A DNA stretch of 64,000 bases from Planomicrobium sp. CPCC 101079 (GTDB lineage Bacteria > Bacillota > Bacilli > Bacillales_A > Planococcaceae): the NCBI RefSeq assembly GCF_007859275.1, contig NZ_VOHC01000021.1, positions 248,001 through 312,000 on the forward strand, given 5' to 3'. Positions 45,181 to 54,190 of this stretch are shown piece by piece. The notes under the pieces are model-generated. The model was given only the letters and a program-made list of their open reading frames with translations. It did no database searches and was not told where the DNA came from. How positions within the stretch are numbered: the stretch's first letter is position 1; each line of letters begins with the position of its first letter. A program made the position numbers and the translations under genes.

Positions 45181-46639
45181 CCTGGAATTTTTTCTTTGCT
45201 TCTCTAATAGCAATCTCTTTATCACTGTGCGGATATTTGGTCGATTCGATAATCTGGTAATCTTCATGCCCTTTACCGGCTAAGATAATTATATCTCCCC
45301 GCTCCGCCTGCTGTACAGCATGCCGCACTGCATCCGCACGGTCACCGATGCATGCAAAGTTGTCATGGGTCATCCCGATTTTCAAGTCGCCTAAAATGCT
45401 GTCGTACTCTTCATAGCGCGGATCGTCTGTTGTGAGAACGACATAGTCCGCAAGTGAAGCTTTTTCAGCCATGCTTGGGCGCTTGGATTTGTCGCGGTTG
45501 CCGCCTGTCCCCACTAAAAAAATCACTTTATTTTTTTTGAAATCTTCAACCGCGTTCAATGCTTTTTCAATCGCATCCGGCGTATGCGCATAATCGATAA
45601 AAATCGTAATCGGCGCGTCCACTTCGACTTTTTGCATGCGCCCTTCTACCGGCGGAATAACTGCTAAAGCTGCCAAAATATCTTCTAGCGCAAAGCCTTC
45701 TGCATAAAGCGCCGTAATGGCTGCAAGTGCATTAGAAACATTAAAATGGCCCAATAAACGCATGGCTACCGGAAATTCGCCTTCACTGCACGTTAGCGTG
45801 AACGTAGTTCCTTTGTGGTCCATTTCAATATTGTCGGCCTTGAACTGGGCATCGCTGTGGACACCGTACGTATACACCGGATGCGGCGTCATTTTAGCAA
45901 ACTGTTCGGACCAAGGATCATCTGCATTCAACACGGCTTGCTTTTTTTCAGCCAAATCTTGGCCGAGCTGCGAAAACAATAGCCCTTTTGCATGGCCGTA
46001 TTCCTCCATCGTTCCGTGGAAGTCCAAGTGGTCATGCGTCAAGTTCGTAAAGATTGCTGTATTGAACTCCACGCCCGCCAAGCGGCCGAGAACCAGCCCA
46101 TGCGAAGAGACTTCCATCGACATATGAGAGCAACCTTCTTCTTTGGCACGGAAAATCATTTGCTGTGTGGTCAGCGCATCGCTTGTGGTGTTCGCCGATG
46201 GATACAGCTCTCCATTCAAATTGAAACCGATAGTTCCAGTCAGCGCCGATTTTTTGCCCAATTCCATCAACATGGCATGAAGCATGCCAGCTACGCTCGT
46301 TTTGCCATTCGTGCCGGTAACGCCAATCATCTGCATTTCTTTAGAAGGATAACCGTAAAATTCAGCAGCCAACTTTCCAAGCGCGCGTACAGTATCTTCA
46401 ACAATAACCACTGCTGCATTCTGAACTGTGAGGGGCTTTTCTGACAGGATGACTGTAGCCCCGCTCTTTGCAGCCAATTCAGCAAAATTATGGCCATCGA
46501 CCGTATACCCTTTGATACAGACAAACAGAGAATCTTCTTTAACATCTCTGGAATCCATCGTGATATGAGAAATATTTTCCGGCAAAACGCCGTCTATTTT
46601 TGTGTAGGGAATATTTTCTAGTAAGTGCTTGATGTTCAT
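45167..46639 (-). CDS. murE: UDP-N-acetylmuramoyl-tripeptide ligase MurE
   Basis: 490 aa. Adds the third amino acid to the peptidoglycan stem peptide. The ATP-binding loop is GVTGTNGKTSVAGML near 111-125, the carbamylated-Lys region follows MSMEVSSHGLVLGRL, and the C-terminal domain has DYAHTPDAIEKAL. The specificity loop reads DDPR (45416-45427) where meso-DAP enzymes have DNPR and S. aureus Lys enzymes have DNPA. The downstream GKGHEDYQ is of the DAP-enzyme type. Substrate (DAP or Lys) therefore cannot be called with confidence. A strong AGGAGG lies upstream. The gene stands alone, away from the mur-fts cluster. Confidence 0.9.
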   Translation of the reverse strand: MNIKHLLENIPYTKIDGVLPENISHITMDSRDVKEDSLFVCIKGYTVDGHNFAELAAKSGATVILSEKPLTVQNAAVVIVEDTVRALGKLAAEFYGYPSKEMQMIGVTGTNGKTSVAGMLHAMLMELGKKSALTGTIGFNLNGELYPSANTTSDALTTQQMIFRAKEEGCSHMSMEVSSHGLVLGRLAGVEFNTAIFTNLTHDHLDFHGTMEEYGHAKGLLFSQLGQDLAEKKQAVLNADDPWSEQFAKMTPHPVYTYGVHSDAQFKADNIEMDHKGTTFTLTCSEGEFPVAMRLLGHFNVSNALAAITALYAEGFALEDILAALAVIPPVEGRMQKVEVDAPITIFIDYAHTPDAIEKALNAVEDFKKNKVIFLVGTGGNRDKSKRPSMAEKASLADYVVLTTDDPRYEEYDSILGDLKIGMTHDNFACIGDRADAVRHAVQQAERGDIIILAGKGHEDYQIIESTKYPHSDKEIAIREAKKKFQEKEA

Positions 46640-46653
46640 GTAAATCCTCCTAA

Positions 46654-47706
46654 TTAGGGAACCAGCGGCGACAATACATACGCATGAAGCAATGCTGCCG
46701 CAGCTTTTAGTGAATCCGTATGTGTCCGTTCATATGAATGCGAAGCTTCAATTCCCGGACCAAATAACGCGTGCTTGACATCATATCCAGCACTGATAGC
46801 TGCAGAAGCATCAGAACCATAGTACGGATAGATGTCCACTTTGTATGGTATTTTATTTGTTTTCGCTAAGTCGACCAAGTGGCGCGTCAAACCGTAATGG
46901 TACGGCCCGCTGGAATCTTTGGCGCAAATGGAAACTGTGTATTCGTCTGATGCTTGGCCGTCTCCAATCGCTCCCATGTCAACCGCAATGTATTCTTCTG
47001 TTTGTTGCGGGATGTTGGAATTTCCGCCATAGCCTATTTCTTCATTGTTTGATATGTAAAAATGGGTAGTGTGCGGCAGTATTTCATCAGAAGAACTCAA
47101 GCTTTTTACCAATTGAAGCAATAATGCCGTACTCGCCTTATCGTCCAAGTGGCGTGATTTAATGTAACCCGAATCTGTTGTGTTGAAGCGCGGCGAGAAA
47201 GAAACAAAATCTCCGACTTCTATGCCGAGAGCACGGACTTCCGATTCAGAAAAAGCTTTTTCATCCAACCGGACCTCCATGTTGTTTTCATTGCGTTCTG
47301 CAGAGCCTGCGTCTTTATATACGTGAACCGTCGTTTGATGCAGCAAAATGGTTCCTGAGACAACAGAACCGTCCGCTTTGTGGATCAGGCAGTTTTCGCC
47401 TTCAACCGCATTAAATTTAAACCCGCCGACTAATGACAATTTCAAACGGCCGCTTGGTTTAATTTCTTTGACCATGGCTCCAAGTGTATCAACATGCGCT
47501 GTTAATAAACGGTGGCGTTCTTGATCCTGCCCTTTGATAGTGGCGATGACGCCGCCTTTTCTAGTCGTCGTGTACTCGACTTTCCATTCTGACAACAATT
47601 CACGGATGAGTTCCATTATCGTCTGTGTATAACCCGACGGACTTGGAATATCGACCAATCTATTTAAGAGTTCAATCGTTTCGCTTTGTTTCCATTCATA
47701 CGCCAT
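46654..47706 (-). CDS. M42-family aminopeptidase
   Basis: 350 aa from ATG 47706, behind a GGGGGG-type ribosome binding site; the frame extends ten codons upstream. A di-metal cytoplasmic aminopeptidase/glutamyl-aminopeptidase-like hydrolase. Metal and catalytic motifs are LTAHVDTLGAMVKEI near 67-81, the domain junction SRHLDDKASTALLL near 185-198, and NNEEIGYGGNSNIP. The closing metal ligand region is GIEASHSYERTH. It resembles YsdC/FrvX. It is 14 bases upstream of murE, possibly in one unit with it. Confidence 0.9.
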   Translation of the reverse strand: MAYEWKQSETIELLNRLVDIPSPSGYTQTIMELIRELLSEWKVEYTTTRKGGVIATIKGQDQERHRLLTAHVDTLGAMVKEIKPSGRLKLSLVGGFKFNAVEGENCLIHKADGSVVSGTILLHQTTVHVYKDAGSAERNENNMEVRLDEKAFSESEVRALGIEVGDFVSFSPRFNTTDSGYIKSRHLDDKASTALLLQLVKSLSSSDEILPHTTHFYISNNEEIGYGGNSNIPQQTEEYIAVDMGAIGDGQASDEYTVSICAKDSSGPYHYGLTRHLVDLAKTNKIPYKVDIYPYYGSDASAAISAGYDVKHALFGPGIEASHSYERTHTDSLKAAAALLHAYVLSPLVP

Positions 47707-47921
47707 TTCCGAACGCCCCCCTGATCTTTTAATCATATCAAAATCAAACGGTTTCTGACAGCCAAATATATAGCTGTATGGATGAAATCTATCGAAAGAA
47801 AACTGCTCTGCGGAGCGTTTTACGATTATCCCCGTCTGAATAAAACATCCGGATGAATTTGAAGACAGGCCGTGTCTGTATCAAACGCCAATATGCAAGC
47901 GGCAATTGTCTGGCGGCAATG

Positions 47922-47957
47922 AAACAAAAAAGGAGCCGGCCGGCTCCTTTTTTGTTT
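47922..47957 (-). terminator. Strong terminator after the PepSY operon
   Basis: An 18-bp perfect palindrome (AAACAAAAAAGGAGCCGG with its complement) just after the stop of the Asp-tailed PepSY gene. The gap between 47707 and 47921 shows no other gene. Confidence 0.9.
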
Positions 47958-47964
47958 CTTAAAT

Positions 47965-48612
47965 TCAGTCATCGTCGTTGTCATCATCGTCGTCATCGTT
48001 ATCGTCTTTGTCATCATCGTCGTCATCGTCATCATCGTTACCTGATGCTTGTAAAGCCGCTGAACCATCCATCGCATTGACGCTTACTTCATGTTCTGTC
48101 TTGCCATCTCTCAGCTCGACTTCATAGTTTACCGATCCGTTATCATCATCATCATCATCATCCAAGTGGACTTCTTTTACTTGTCCTTTTGCTACGGTAC
48201 GCGCAGCTTCGACCGCTTCATTAGAACTGATGATGCCGTCAGCAGGTTTTTCAGCGCCGTCGTCCTCATCTTCTTTCTCACGATCTTGCCTTAAAATGGC
48301 TCCACTGACGGCATCCAATTTCAAATCATATTCATATCCTTCATGGCGGATCTCTACTTCGTAATGTGGCTTGTTCTTATCGTCATCAAGTTCGATGTCC
48401 GTGATGGTTCCATTGGCGATTTCCAATGCTTTCTTTGATGCTTCTTCAAATGACAGCAATTTCTCACTTGTTGCATTTTGGCTCTCTGCGGCTGGCGGTT
48501 GATTTGCGGGTTGGCTTGTTAAAGTTTCCGCTGAATCTACATTTGCAAAAACAATTCCTCCAAAACCTAGAACTCCGGCAGTCGTTGCAGCGTAAATGGT
48601 TTTTTTCATCAT
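47965..48612 (-). CDS. Secreted PepSY-domain protein with poly-Asp tail
   Basis: 215 aa from the first of two ATGs at 48612, six bases after GGAGG; the open frame extends to 48702. A signal peptide or anchor (1-23) is followed by two PepSY domains (about 45-105, SFEEASKKALEIANG onward; about 120-185, ISSNEAVEAARTVAKGQVKEV onward). The last 25 residues are almost purely Asp, with two further acidic blocks inside the protein. PepSY domains often bind or inhibit proteases or sense the envelope. The tail would bind divalent cations. It lies 135 bases downstream of the second PepSY gene. Confidence 0.82.
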   Translation of the reverse strand: MMKKTIYAATTAGVLGFGGIVFANVDSAETLTSQPANQPPAAESQNATSEKLLSFEEASKKALEIANGTITDIELDDDKNKPHYEVEIRHEGYEYDLKLDAVSGAILRQDREKEDEDDGAEKPADGIISSNEAVEAARTVAKGQVKEVHLDDDDDDDNGSVNYEVELRDGKTEHEVSVNAMDGSAALQASGNDDDDDDDDDKDDNDDDDDDNDDD

Positions 48613-48747
48613 TGATCTCCTCCTTCTTCGGTATGCCTTTACTATAGCCCCCGCTTCTGAGAAGACCGTTAAGGCTTTATGAGAAAATGATGAGAAAACC
48701 ATGAAATGTTTCTCAGGTTTTCGCTTTTTGTTTTTTAGCGGAATTTA

Positions 48748-49431
48748 TCAGTCGTCCCACTCTACGGTCATCGTTTCACCACGAATGGCATGGACTTGAA
48801 CGAGCACTTCTTGTTCGGTTTCTTCGTTTTCGATATCCACCAAGTAGTAGCCGCCGTCTTCAGAAGCGACAAATTCCACTTCCCCGACTTCTCCATCTAA
48901 AGTTTTTTTCGCAATCCCGATTGCTTTGTCTTGGGTAATAACCGGTTCTGACGCAGGTTTTGCTTCCACAGCTTCATTTGTTATTTTCCGGACTTCTCCG
49001 GTATCAGCGGACACAAAAACGGTCGAAATTTTCTCCGCCCCTTTGACTTCCACTTGAAATTCATTGCTTTCTTTTGAATAGACTACTTTCCCCGCTTCCC
49101 CTTCCGCTTCTTGTAGAGCAATGGCGGCCGCTTCATCTTCAGTCAGCTTTTGCGGCGTTTCCGATTTTCGGATCAACTCTACAGACCTAATTTGTCCGCT
49201 CTCTTTATCGACTACCGCTGCATACTGGCCGCCTTCGCGGGCAAACTTCACTTCATAACTATCACCGGCAGTGCGCGTTTCTTCCACTTTTCCGTCATAT
49301 AACTCTTCCACTTTAGCTCCGGCTTCTTCGGCATTAATTTCTTCGCCGCCCGTCTGCCTGCTCAGCAGCAAGCCCAAAACAACGGCACCAAGAAAAACAG
49401 TGGCCAAAGCCATAATGATCCATTTCCGCAT
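48748..49431 (-). CDS. PepSY-domain membrane protein of the two-component operon
   Basis: 227 aa from the third of three ATGs (49431), seven bases after AGGAGG; it overlaps the kinase stop. One N-terminal membrane helix (about 5-24) anchors an extracytoplasmic part with three PepSY-like repeats (KVEELYDGKVEET; TEDEAAAIALQEAEGEAGKVV; TQDKAIGIAKKTLDGEVGEVEF). It is probably an accessory sensor of the adjacent kinase, since PepSY proteins are frequently encoded with two-component systems. Confidence 0.82.
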   Translation of the reverse strand: MRKWIIMALATVFLGAVVLGLLLSRQTGGEEINAEEAGAKVEELYDGKVEETRTAGDSYEVKFAREGGQYAAVVDKESGQIRSVELIRKSETPQKLTEDEAAAIALQEAEGEAGKVVYSKESNEFQVEVKGAEKISTVFVSADTGEVRKITNEAVEAKPASEPVITQDKAIGIAKKTLDGEVGEVEFVASEDGGYYLVDIENEETEQEVLVQVHAIRGETMTVEWDD

Positions 49432-49433
49432 CA

Positions 49434-50801
49434 TCATCCCTCCTCAGACAATTGTATCGCCTTAACATTAAAATCCGATGAGAAAATGATCGAAACTGTT
49501 GTGCCCAGGTGTTCTACGCTTTCAATTTCCAGCTTGGCCCCAAGACCGTCAGCGAGTTGCTTGGCTAAGGATAGGCCAAGGCCAAATCCGCCGGTTTCAC
49601 GGCTGCGCGCTTTATCGACCCGGTAAAAGCGGTCAAAAACATAAGGCAGCGATTCTTTCGGAATGCCGATGCCATAATCACGGATTTGAATCACCAAATC
49701 CTCTTTGTTCCGAACAGCCACCTCTATTCGGCCAGCGCTGTATTTCAATGCATTGTCTAAAAGAATATAGAGCAATTGCTTTAGTTTTGAAACGTCCGTT
49801 TTGATATTTATATGGGATTCATCGGTTAACAACACTAATTCCCGGTTATAAGAAGTCCGCAGTGCCGTTGTGGCTTGATTCAGTATCTCGATCAAATCAG
49901 CTTCCGTGAGTTCTAACTGGGCTTCACTGCGCCGAGCGATATGGAGCAATTGCTCGATCAAGTTCTTCATCCGGCCGGATTCAGCTTGGATGGCATTCAG
50001 GCTTTCTTCGGCAACTTGTTCATCGCCCATTCCTTGGCGCTGCAATAACTTCGCATAGCTGCCGATAACGGTTAACGGCGTTCTCAGTTCATGGGATGCA
50101 TTCGAAACAAATTCTTCCTGTTTTCGGTAGTTTTCTTCTAGAAGATCCATCATTCCGTTGAATGTCTTGCCCATTTGTCCGACTTCATCATCCGTCTCTT
50201 GATCGATCGGCAGCTTCTCAAACTGTCCGCTGTCCTGTATCCGTGTCATTGTAGTTGTCAAATTGGTGATCGGCTTGGTGATGAGCCGGCCGAGAGCTGC
50301 ATTGGAAAGGACAATCGGAATCATCGCCAGCAAAGTAACGGTGATCAATACGAGCCGGAGGGTCTGCAAATTGCTGGAGACGTCGCGCAGTTCTTGCGCA
50401 ACAAGGAGCGTCGCTATTTCACCGTCTGTCCAGATGATTGGCGTTTGGACATAAGCAAACCGGTTATTGTCCACTTGGAGTGTCCCTGAGTTTTCTTGCG
50501 CCTCAATAGGGAATTCACCCGTCGTTTGCGGATCCCGGATTTCCCGGATCAGCTCCACATTGCCATCGACCACTTTGATCAAACCATAAGACGGCACGAA
50601 TGCACGCAATACAGCACTCGGATTGTCTGTCGGGTTGGCATTGAAAGTAGTGACAATGGCCTCGACTTCTGTTTCCAGCTGGCTGACTTCTGTTGAAATG
50701 GCCAGGCGGCTGAATGTGATATAAACAACAGCCATTAATACGATTAAAATGACCAGCATCAGGAGCGTCGACCATAGATGAATTTTATTTTTCAGCTTCA
50801 T
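49434..50801 (-). CDS. Sensor histidine kinase
   Basis: 455 aa. Two membrane helices (about 10-30 and 150-170) flank an extracytoplasmic sensor domain of about 120 residues. A HAMP linker (about 170-225) follows. The HisKA phospho-acceptor is in SNASHELRTPLTVIGSYAKLL. The ATPase domain shows N-box DNALKYSA, G1 DYGIGIP and G2 GGFGLGLSLAKQLAD. It overlaps the response-regulator gene by 17 bases and PepSY by a few, so all are one operon. Similar to CssS/YclK-class kinases; the signal is unknown. Confidence 0.9.
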   Translation of the reverse strand: MKLKNKIHLWSTLLMLVILIVLMAVVYITFSRLAISTEVSQLETEVEAIVTTFNANPTDNPSAVLRAFVPSYGLIKVVDGNVELIREIRDPQTTGEFPIEAQENSGTLQVDNNRFAYVQTPIIWTDGEIATLLVAQELRDVSSNLQTLRLVLITVTLLAMIPIVLSNAALGRLITKPITNLTTTMTRIQDSGQFEKLPIDQETDDEVGQMGKTFNGMMDLLEENYRKQEEFVSNASHELRTPLTVIGSYAKLLQRQGMGDEQVAEESLNAIQAESGRMKNLIEQLLHIARRSEAQLELTEADLIEILNQATTALRTSYNRELVLLTDESHINIKTDVSKLKQLLYILLDNALKYSAGRIEVAVRNKEDLVIQIRDYGIGIPKESLPYVFDRFYRVDKARSRETGGFGLGLSLAKQLADGLGAKLEIESVEHLGTTVSIIFSSDFNVKAIQLSEEG

Positions 50802-51483
50802 TCGGATGCTCCTTCAGCACATAGCCTATCCCTCGGACAGTCTGAATATAAGTTGAAGTTTCTCCGGCATCTATTTTTTTCCGCAAATAGCGGATATAGA
50901 CGTCGATGACATTGGTGTCGCCATAATAATCATAACCCCAAACCGCATTCAGCACTTGTTCGCGGCTGAGCACTTGCTGCGGATGCTGCATCAAGTACAA
51001 GAGCAAATCAAATTCCCTGGGAGTCAGCTCAATGACTCGGCCATTCCTTGAAACATCCCTCGTGCTTTCATTCAGTTCCAGCTCCTCGAAACGGTGCACA
51101 TCCTTGTTGTTAGTTCCATTATTGAGACGTAAGCATGCACGGATCCTAGCCAGCAGCTCTTCAATTTCAAACGGCTTTGTGACATAATCGTTGGCGCCTA
51201 AATCCAGTCCGGCCACTTTGTCTTTGACGTCGCTTTTAGCTGTCAGCAAAATAACCGGCGTATCGAGATTTGAGGACCGGATGCGTTTCAACACATCCAA
51301 GCCATGAATTTCCGGAAGCATCAAATCGAGCAAGATTAAATTCCAGTCATTTTCCCGGAACTTGATCAGCCCTTCTGCTCCCGTATAGGCTACTGCCGTT
51401 TCATATCCTTCATATGTAAGTTCAAGTTCCAATACGCGGGCAATGCTTTTTTCATCTTCCACGATAAGTATGCGCTCTGCCAT
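50785..51483 (-). CDS. OmpR-family response regulator
   Basis: 232 aa from ATG 51483 (MAERILIVEDEKS). The receiver domain has the acidic pair in VEDE, the phospho-acceptor Asp in LILLDLMLPEI, Thr in VILLTAKSD and Lys in YVTKPFE. The C-terminal winged helix has the recognition region in YDYYGDTNVIDVYIRYLRKKID. First gene of the kinase-PepSY operon. Targets unknown; most likely it activates its own operon. Confidence 0.93.
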   Translation of the reverse strand: MAERILIVEDEKSIARVLELELTYEGYETAVAYTGAEGLIKFRENDWNLILLDLMLPEIHGLDVLKRIRSSNLDTPVILLTAKSDVKDKVAGLDLGANDYVTKPFEIEELLARIRACLRLNNGTNNKDVHRFEELELNESTRDVSRNGRVIELTPREFDLLLYLMQHPQQVLSREQVLNAVWGYDYYGDTNVIDVYIRYLRKKIDAGETSTYIQTVRGIGYVLKEHPNEAEK

Positions 51484-51521
51484 TCCGATCACCTCTTGCC
51501 TCCATCATAGCAGGAGTAAAA

Positions 51522-51549
51522 AGAAAAAAGCGACCCGAGGGCCGCTTAT
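51522..51549 (-). terminator. Terminator of the aldehyde dehydrogenase gene
   Basis: AAGCGGCCC pairs with GGGTCGCTT (one mismatch) followed by TTTTTTC. It overlaps the end of the gene and isolates it from the response-regulator gene. Confidence 0.78.
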
Positions 51550-52934
51550 TTCAATACTGTTCGGACAAGTTTTACTTTTCGTTTATATGGCGGGTACAAC
51601 AAATCAGTCGAGAACTTTGTTGATTTTTTCAATATTGCTTTTCCGTGTGTGAATACTTCAAAGCTCGCTTTTCCATGATAAGAATTGACGCCGGAAGAGC
51701 CGACTCCTCCAAACGGCAAATACGAACTGGCCACATGAGAGACCGTATCATTGATGCATCCACCACCGAACGGCAATTTATCCAAGAAAAACTGGATGGC
51801 GCGTTCGTTTTCGGAAAACAGATAAGCAGAAAGCGGTTTTGGCAATTTGCGAATCTGGCTTAACAGTTTTGGCAGATCTGTATATGTGATAACAGGCAAA
51901 ACGGGACCAAACAACTCATCCTCCATCGATGGGCTGTTCCAACCAATATTGTCCAAAATGGTCGGTTCGATATACAAATCTTTGTGGTCCAGTTTACCTC
52001 CATAAATAATATGTGAGGATTCCTTCTGGATGATGTCTGCTAACCGGTCAAAATGGCGTTCATTGACGATGCGGCCATAATCGGGGCTTTTTTGGGCATC
52101 TTTCCCGTAAAAGCTGACAATCGTTTTTTGAAGCTTTTCCAGAAATTCTTCTTTTACAGATTCATGGACGCACACATAGTCGGGAGCTACACACGTTTGG
52201 CCGGTATTCAATAGCTTGCCCCAAGCAATCCGTTTAGCTGCCAATTCCAGATTGGCTGTCTGGTCGACGATGGCTGGACTTTTCCCGCCAAGCTCCAACG
52301 TAATTGGCGTCAACTTTTCAGCAGCTGCTTTCATAATGACTTTTCCGACGTTAACACTGCCAGTGAAGAATATATAGTCGAACGATGCATGGATCAATGC
52401 GGTCACTTCGTCTTTTTCGCCTTCAACGACACGGATGTAATAAGGCGGAAACGTGTCTTCAATAATCTCACGAATAACAGCTGCAACATTCGACGTTGCT
52501 TCCGATGGTTTAACGACAGCGCAATTTCCTCCGATGATTGCGCCGATCAATGGCTCCATGACCAGCTGAAAAGGATAGTTGAAAGGGCCGATGATCAGTA
52601 CCGAGCCATACGGTTCCCGAACGATAAAACTTTTGGCAGGCTGAAGGTGGAGTGGGGTTTTCACTTTTTCTGGTTCCATCCACTCTTTAATATTTTTGGA
52701 CATGCTGCTGATGTTATCTAGAACAAAACCAACTTCTGTTGTGTATGCCTCAAACTCGCCTTTGCCCAAGTCTTTCTTTAATGCGTCGATAACCCGTTCT
52801 TGGCGGGCGATGATGGCTTCTTTCAGCCGGCCTAATTGGTCGATCCGGAAATCCGCCGATTTTGTTGCGCCGGTATAAAAATAATCGTGTTGTTCCTCAA
52901 TCATCCGTTCAACATCAATTGCTGTAAAATTCAT
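51546..52934 (-). CDS. NAD(P)-dependent aldehyde dehydrogenase (YwdH-like)
   Basis: 462 aa, the shorter class-3 type without an N-terminal extension. The active-site Glu motif is LELGGKSP near 211-218 and the nucleophile Cys is in NTGQTCVAPDYV near 243-254. The hydrophobic C-terminal end SYLPFGGVGSSGVNSYHGKASFEVF is typical of class 3 (fatty aldehyde) enzymes. It oxidises medium/long-chain aldehydes to acids in the cytoplasm. Sixteen bases after the Gfo/Idh/MocA gene, hence probably co-transcribed. Confidence 0.9.
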   Translation of the reverse strand: MNFTAIDVERMIEEQHDYFYTGATKSADFRIDQLGRLKEAIIARQERVIDALKKDLGKGEFEAYTTEVGFVLDNISSMSKNIKEWMEPEKVKTPLHLQPAKSFIVREPYGSVLIIGPFNYPFQLVMEPLIGAIIGGNCAVVKPSEATSNVAAVIREIIEDTFPPYYIRVVEGEKDEVTALIHASFDYIFFTGSVNVGKVIMKAAAEKLTPITLELGGKSPAIVDQTANLELAAKRIAWGKLLNTGQTCVAPDYVCVHESVKEEFLEKLQKTIVSFYGKDAQKSPDYGRIVNERHFDRLADIIQKESSHIIYGGKLDHKDLYIEPTILDNIGWNSPSMEDELFGPVLPVITYTDLPKLLSQIRKLPKPLSAYLFSENERAIQFFLDKLPFGGGCINDTVSHVASSYLPFGGVGSSGVNSYHGKASFEVFTHGKAILKKSTKFSTDLLYPPYKRKVKLVRTVLK

Positions 52935-52950
52935 TTTTTCCCTCCTCAGC

Positions 52951-53886
52951 TCAACTTTTTTTATCAGTCAATAAAAAATCGATATAGCGCTGAATGATCA
53001 GCCCTTCTTCAAAAGGCACAAGCAATGCGGAATGTTTTTTCATTTCTTCAAACAAAGAAGGCACAGGCTTTAAATCGGCAAGCTGTTTCCGTTCTTCATA
53101 TTTTTCCGAAACATAAAGTGCCGACCAATTCTCCAAAGTCAACACGCCTTTTTCGCCGTATACTTTGAACTCCAGCAATTCCTTTTGCCCGATGCCGCTC
53201 AAGCCCGTTAGCAAAACCGGAATTTCATCCTGCAGGGCGACCGCCTGGGCGATAACGCCCGTTTCGCATTTGTCAGGCTGGGCCGGATAGGTGATGTGGT
53301 GCGACTCGATTTCGAGTTCGCCGAACAAGCGATGAATCAGCTGTAAGTAATGCGGAAACACTTCCCGGACAAATCCGCCTTGGCTCCGTGAAGCAATCCA
53401 CGGATTTTGCTGCCAAGCACGCGGCCAATCCGGAAAAAACGTCTGCAGCTCCACTCGCACGATTTTCCCGATGCTGCCATTTCGAATCCTTTTAGCCATC
53501 TCGCGGACAGATGGGCTGTACATAAGCGGAAAATGCATGGCAGTCTGCACACGTGAATCCTGCGCCGCTTTGACCATCGCTTCCCCGTCTTCAACATTAT
53601 GCGCAAGCGGCTTTTCGCTTAACACATGGATGCCTGCGTTTGCCGCTAGCCTGGCAATAGCCGAATGGGAAGACGGCGGCGTGCCGATATACAGCCAGTC
53701 TATCTGTGAATTCAATACTTCTTCCAGCGTTTCAGCAATCGGCACCCCATATGTTTTGTGAAGTGTTTCCAAGCGTTCTTGCTGTTCGTCATATACCGCC
53801 AATATCTCTACACCATTTTCTTGCTGAATCTGTTTAATGATCCGTTCGCCTACAATGCCTGCTCCAATAATGCCGATTGATATCAT
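52951..53886 (-). CDS. Gfo/Idh/MocA-family oxidoreductase
   Basis: 311 aa. The N-terminal Rossmann motif is GIIGAGIVGERIIKQI (GxGxxG). The family active-site motif is LSEKPLAHN (EKP) near 90-98 and the substrate region around residues 170-180 contains the basic/aromatic FREVFPHYL-type segment (GGFVREVFPHYLQLIHRLFGE). NAD(P)-dependent reduction or oxidation of a sugar-like substrate is expected, but the substrate is unknown. Upstream partner of the aldehyde dehydrogenase gene. Confidence 0.85.
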   Translation of the reverse strand: MISIGIIGAGIVGERIIKQIQQENGVEILAVYDEQQERLETLHKTYGVPIAETLEEVLNSQIDWLYIGTPPSSHSAIARLAANAGIHVLSEKPLAHNVEDGEAMVKAAQDSRVQTAMHFPLMYSPSVREMAKRIRNGSIGKIVRVELQTFFPDWPRAWQQNPWIASRSQGGFVREVFPHYLQLIHRLFGELEIESHHITYPAQPDKCETGVIAQAVALQDEIPVLLTGLSGIGQKELLEFKVYGEKGVLTLENWSALYVSEKYEERKQLADLKPVPSLFEEMKKHSALLVPFEEGLIIQRYIDFLLTDKKS

Positions 53887-53934
53887 GAAACCCCTCTTCC
53901 CCTCATGGCCAAATGGCTTAAATTACGTTTCTCT

Positions 53935-53961
53935 GTTTAATAGTGTAACCTTTGGGGGTAT
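53935..53961 (+). promoter_or_regulatory. Sigma-B-like promoter of the 47-aa gene
   Basis: GTTTAA (53935-53940), a 15-base spacer and GGGTAT (53956-53961), a full match to the general-stress sigma-B consensus apart from slightly long spacing. The start codon of the 47-aa gene lies 48 bases beyond. Confidence 0.6.
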
Positions 53962-54008
53962 AGAATAGTCAAACAATTAAGATCAAAAATTTCGAGGAGG
54001 AATGCATC

Positions 54009-54152
54009 ATGAACAATCAACCAAACTGGTGGGAACCTATTTTCTCAGGAGAACTTGAAATTGGTTTGAACAAAGAAAAATTGGAGGACATCGAACAAGA
54101 ATCTTTCTTATACTTTAGCGAAACCCATTTCGACATGGAGTCAAACGCATAA
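54009..54152 (+). CDS. 47-aa protein of unknown function
   Basis: An ATG at 54009 placed eight bases after GAGGAGG (53994-54000). The peptide starts MNNQPNWWEPIFSGELEIGL and ends in an acidic, Phe/Ser-rich segment (FLYFSETHFDMESNA). It is acidic overall, soluble, without cysteine. A second ATG at 54002 is in another frame and ends after 18 codons. Promoter, ribosome binding site, ORF and downstream terminator (54191-54228) form a complete unit. I do not recognise the family; if the promoter is real it is a general-stress gene. Confidence 0.7.
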   Translation: MNNQPNWWEPIFSGELEIGLNKEKLEDIEQESFLYFSETHFDMESNA

Positions 54153-54190
54153 TTGGGCGCACAATTTGCCTCTAATTGCATAGGTACATA

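Noticed and set aside
47826-48077. Met/Thr-rich frame on the minus strand downstream of the PepSY genes
   Set aside because: It reads the GAC/GAT repeat of the Asp tail in another frame and crosses a strong terminator.
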